From positions 62,001-126,000 of the forward strand of contig JAYFRF010000013.1 in the NCBI GenBank assembly GCA_034926225.1: 64,000 bases of DNA. Direction: 5' to 3'. The stretch is from JAAZKA01 sp034926225 (GTDB lineage: Bacteria > Bacillota > Clostridia > Oscillospirales > QAMX01). Both the position numbers and the translations under genes were made by a program. The notes under the pieces are model-generated. The model did no database searches. It was not told the origin of the DNA and saw nothing but the letters and a program-made list of their open reading frames with translations. Below are positions 62,595 to 64,000 of the stretch, piece by piece. The first letter of the stretch is position 1, and each line of letters starts with the position of its first letter.

Positions 62595-63524
62595 ATGGTC
62601 CAGACGGCTGTTACTCCGGTCAATACGGTAAAAAAGAAGAAAAAACGTAAAAACTGGGAACTTTTCTTTATCGCGCTGCCCTTTATGATTATGGTCATCA
62701 TGTTCGCGTACGTACCGCTCGCGGGTTGGGTCATCAGCTTCTTTGAGTACAAACCAGGCCGCGCGCTGTTTGACTGTACATTCGTAGGCTGGAAATATTT
62801 TAAAATGTTCCTGACGGATCGCGATGTCTATCGCGTCTTGAAGAACACCGTCATATTCTCCGGTATCGGCTACCTCCTATCACCGCTGCCAATGGTATTT
62901 GCGCTCTGTCTGAATGAAATCGGCAGCACTCGCTTCAAAAAGATCGCACAAACCACAACCACCATGCCGTATTTTATCTCCATTATCATCGTCTACTCCC
63001 TCGCCTTCGCCATGTTCTCCACCGAAGGCGTGGTTAACAGCGTCCTCGCCTCCCTAGGGACGGGATCGAGTGTCAACTGGCTGAACAACAAAAAAATCGT
63101 CTATATATTTCAAACCTGCGTTTCCCAATGGAAAGGTCTCGGCTGGAGCTCGATTATTTACATCGCCGCGATCGCCGGTATCGATCAGGAGCAGTACGAA
63201 GCCGCAGCTATCGACGGCGCGGGACGCTTCCGGCAGGCGATCCACATCACGCTGCCCGGCATCATGCCCACCTTCCTCGTCCTGTTCCTGTTGTCCATCG
63301 CCAACTTTATGAGCACCGGCTTCCAGCAGTACTACGTCTTCCAAAACTCCATCGTCTATTCGAAGATCGAGGTGCTTGACCTCTATATTTACAAGATGGG
63401 CTTAAAACTCTTTGACTATTCGTATTCGACGGCGGTCGGTATCATCAAATCGATCTTAAGTATTATCCTATTGTTTGCCGCGAACGCCCTCGCACGTAAG
63501 GTGCGCGGATCCAACATCTTTTAA
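62595..63524 (+). CDS. Sugar ABC transporter permease, LplB type, second system
   Basis: 309 residues, six helices, EAA loop YEAAAIDGAGRFRQAIHITLP. Partner of the partial permease downstream and the lipoprotein upstream. No ATPase is encoded in the window. Confidence 0.95.
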   Translation: MVQTAVTPVNTVKKKKKRKNWELFFIALPFMIMVIMFAYVPLAGWVISFFEYKPGRALFDCTFVGWKYFKMFLTDRDVYRVLKNTVIFSGIGYLLSPLPMVFALCLNEIGSTRFKKIAQTTTTMPYFISIIIVYSLAFAMFSTEGVVNSVLASLGTGSSVNWLNNKKIVYIFQTCVSQWKGLGWSSIIYIAAIAGIDQEQYEAAAIDGAGRFRQAIHITLPGIMPTFLVLFLLSIANFMSTGFQQYYVFQNSIVYSKIEVLDLYIYKMGLKLFDYSYSTAVGIIKSILSIILLFAANALARKVRGSNIF

Positions 63525-63541
63525 AGGGAGGGAGAACGAAA

Positions 63542-64000
63542 ATGGGTAAAATGAAGGTCGGCCCGGCACGTATTGCCTTTAATATTATTAACTACACCTT
63601 TTTCGCGCTCTTTACCTTTATCTGTATCTACCCGCTGTGGTACGTATTCATCTACACCATCAGCGATCCTGCAAAGGTGGCCTCGCAGTCGGTCGTTTTG
63701 TATCCCTTAGGCTTCTCGATGTACAATATAACCCGTGTTATGAAGCTCGACGGTTTGTTAAACGCGTTCGTTATCTCCGTGTTGCGAACCGTTATCGGCA
63801 CGGTGCTTACGCTGGTTTCCTGTATGCTCCTGGGCTACGTCTTCTCCAAGGAGGACGTTCCCTTCCGTAAGCTGATGTACCGTATCCTCGTCGTTACGAT
63901 GTATGTCTCCGGCGGCTTGATTCCGACGTACCTGGTCATCAAGGCCTATGGCATGCTGAACACCTTTTGGGTCTACATTCTCCCGCCGGTATCGGCCTAT
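63542..64000 (+). CDS. Sugar ABC transporter permease, YtcP type (cut by window edge)
   Basis: 153 codons from ATG 63542 (MGKMKVGPARIAFN) after AAAGGGAGGGAG, then IYPLWYVFIYTISDPAK and YPLGFS, and YVSGGLIPTYLVIKAYGML, typical of YtcP permeases. It runs off the right edge before the EAA loop. Confidence 0.93.
   Translation, partial: MGKMKVGPARIAFNIINYTFFALFTFICIYPLWYVFIYTISDPAKVASQSVVLYPLGFSMYNITRVMKLDGLLNAFVISVLRTVIGTVLTLVSCMLLGYVFSKEDVPFRKLMYRILVVTMYVSGGLIPTYLVIKAYGMLNTFWVYILPPVSAY

Overview
The window looks like a chromosomal segment of an uncultured-type spore-forming Clostridia, plausibly Oscillospirales/Ruminococcaceae-like; the genus cannot be fixed from the sequence. Support: an alpha/beta small acid-soluble spore protein with a sigma-G-like promoter, LplB/YtcP/LipO-type sugar ABC systems paired with YesM/YesN-type regulators, Ala/Thr-rich linkers on lipoproteins, strong Gram-positive Shine-Dalgarno sites, the YloU-YloV pair, and consensus sigma-A promoters. 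By eye, the segments from about 0.3 to 3.5 kb and 10 to 16.5 kb are more AT-rich than the rest.

Layout. 0-3.5 kb: the end of an unrecognised gene, a methyltransferase, and a frameshifted membrane-anchored AraC regulator. 3.6-9.8 kb: an operon divergent from that regulator, with two sugar permeases, a binding lipoprotein, a neutral-ceramidase-like protein and a CyuA/UPF0597-like Fe-S lyase. 9.8-16.6 kb: an accessory island. At its left edge are a displaced 3' half of tRNA-Val with its terminator and an integrase remnant; at its right edge is the intact tRNA-Val of a Met-Glu-Val cluster, in inverted orientation. The island carries a LysM protein, a MerR regulator, an acetyltransferase, two small unknown genes, and a methionyl-tRNA-synthetase-like gene. 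That last gene follows a consensus promoter, a 23-codon leader peptide and an intrinsic terminator, and its class I signature motifs look degenerate.

17-31 kb: a very large DUF4011/SF1 helicase with a Vsr-like nuclease-fold region and DUF3320, then mostly core genes (YloV/FakA-like, YloU/Asp23, YpsA-like SLOG, Gfo/Idh/MocA oxidoreductase, split ThrE-type exporter, ProS). 31-38 kb: a MacA-like adaptor, a FtsX-type permease, two ABC ATPases (one with a C-terminal AbrB-like hairpin) and an MgtE magnesium transporter. 38-51 kb: mainly sugar-related enzymes (GH20, a second Gfo/Idh/MocA protein, a DegT aminotransferase, a GH5-like hydrolase, a Cof-type HAD phosphatase, an iron alcohol dehydrogenase), with thiamine pyrophosphokinase, a short glycyl radical enzyme, an acetyltransferase and the spore protein between them. 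51-55 kb: a VTC/DUF4956/Cthe_2159-like surface cluster. 55-57 kb: an OmpR-type two-component system. 57-64 kb: a YesM/YesN pair divergent from a second sugar ABC operon that runs off the right edge.

Best candidates for something new: the attenuator-controlled MetRS-like gene in the tRNA-flanked island; the ABC operon carrying a ceramidase-like protein and a CyuA-like lyase; the short GCTE-type glycyl radical enzyme; the ABC ATPase-AbrB fusion; and the roughly 1,950-residue helicase with a small membrane protein directly downstream.
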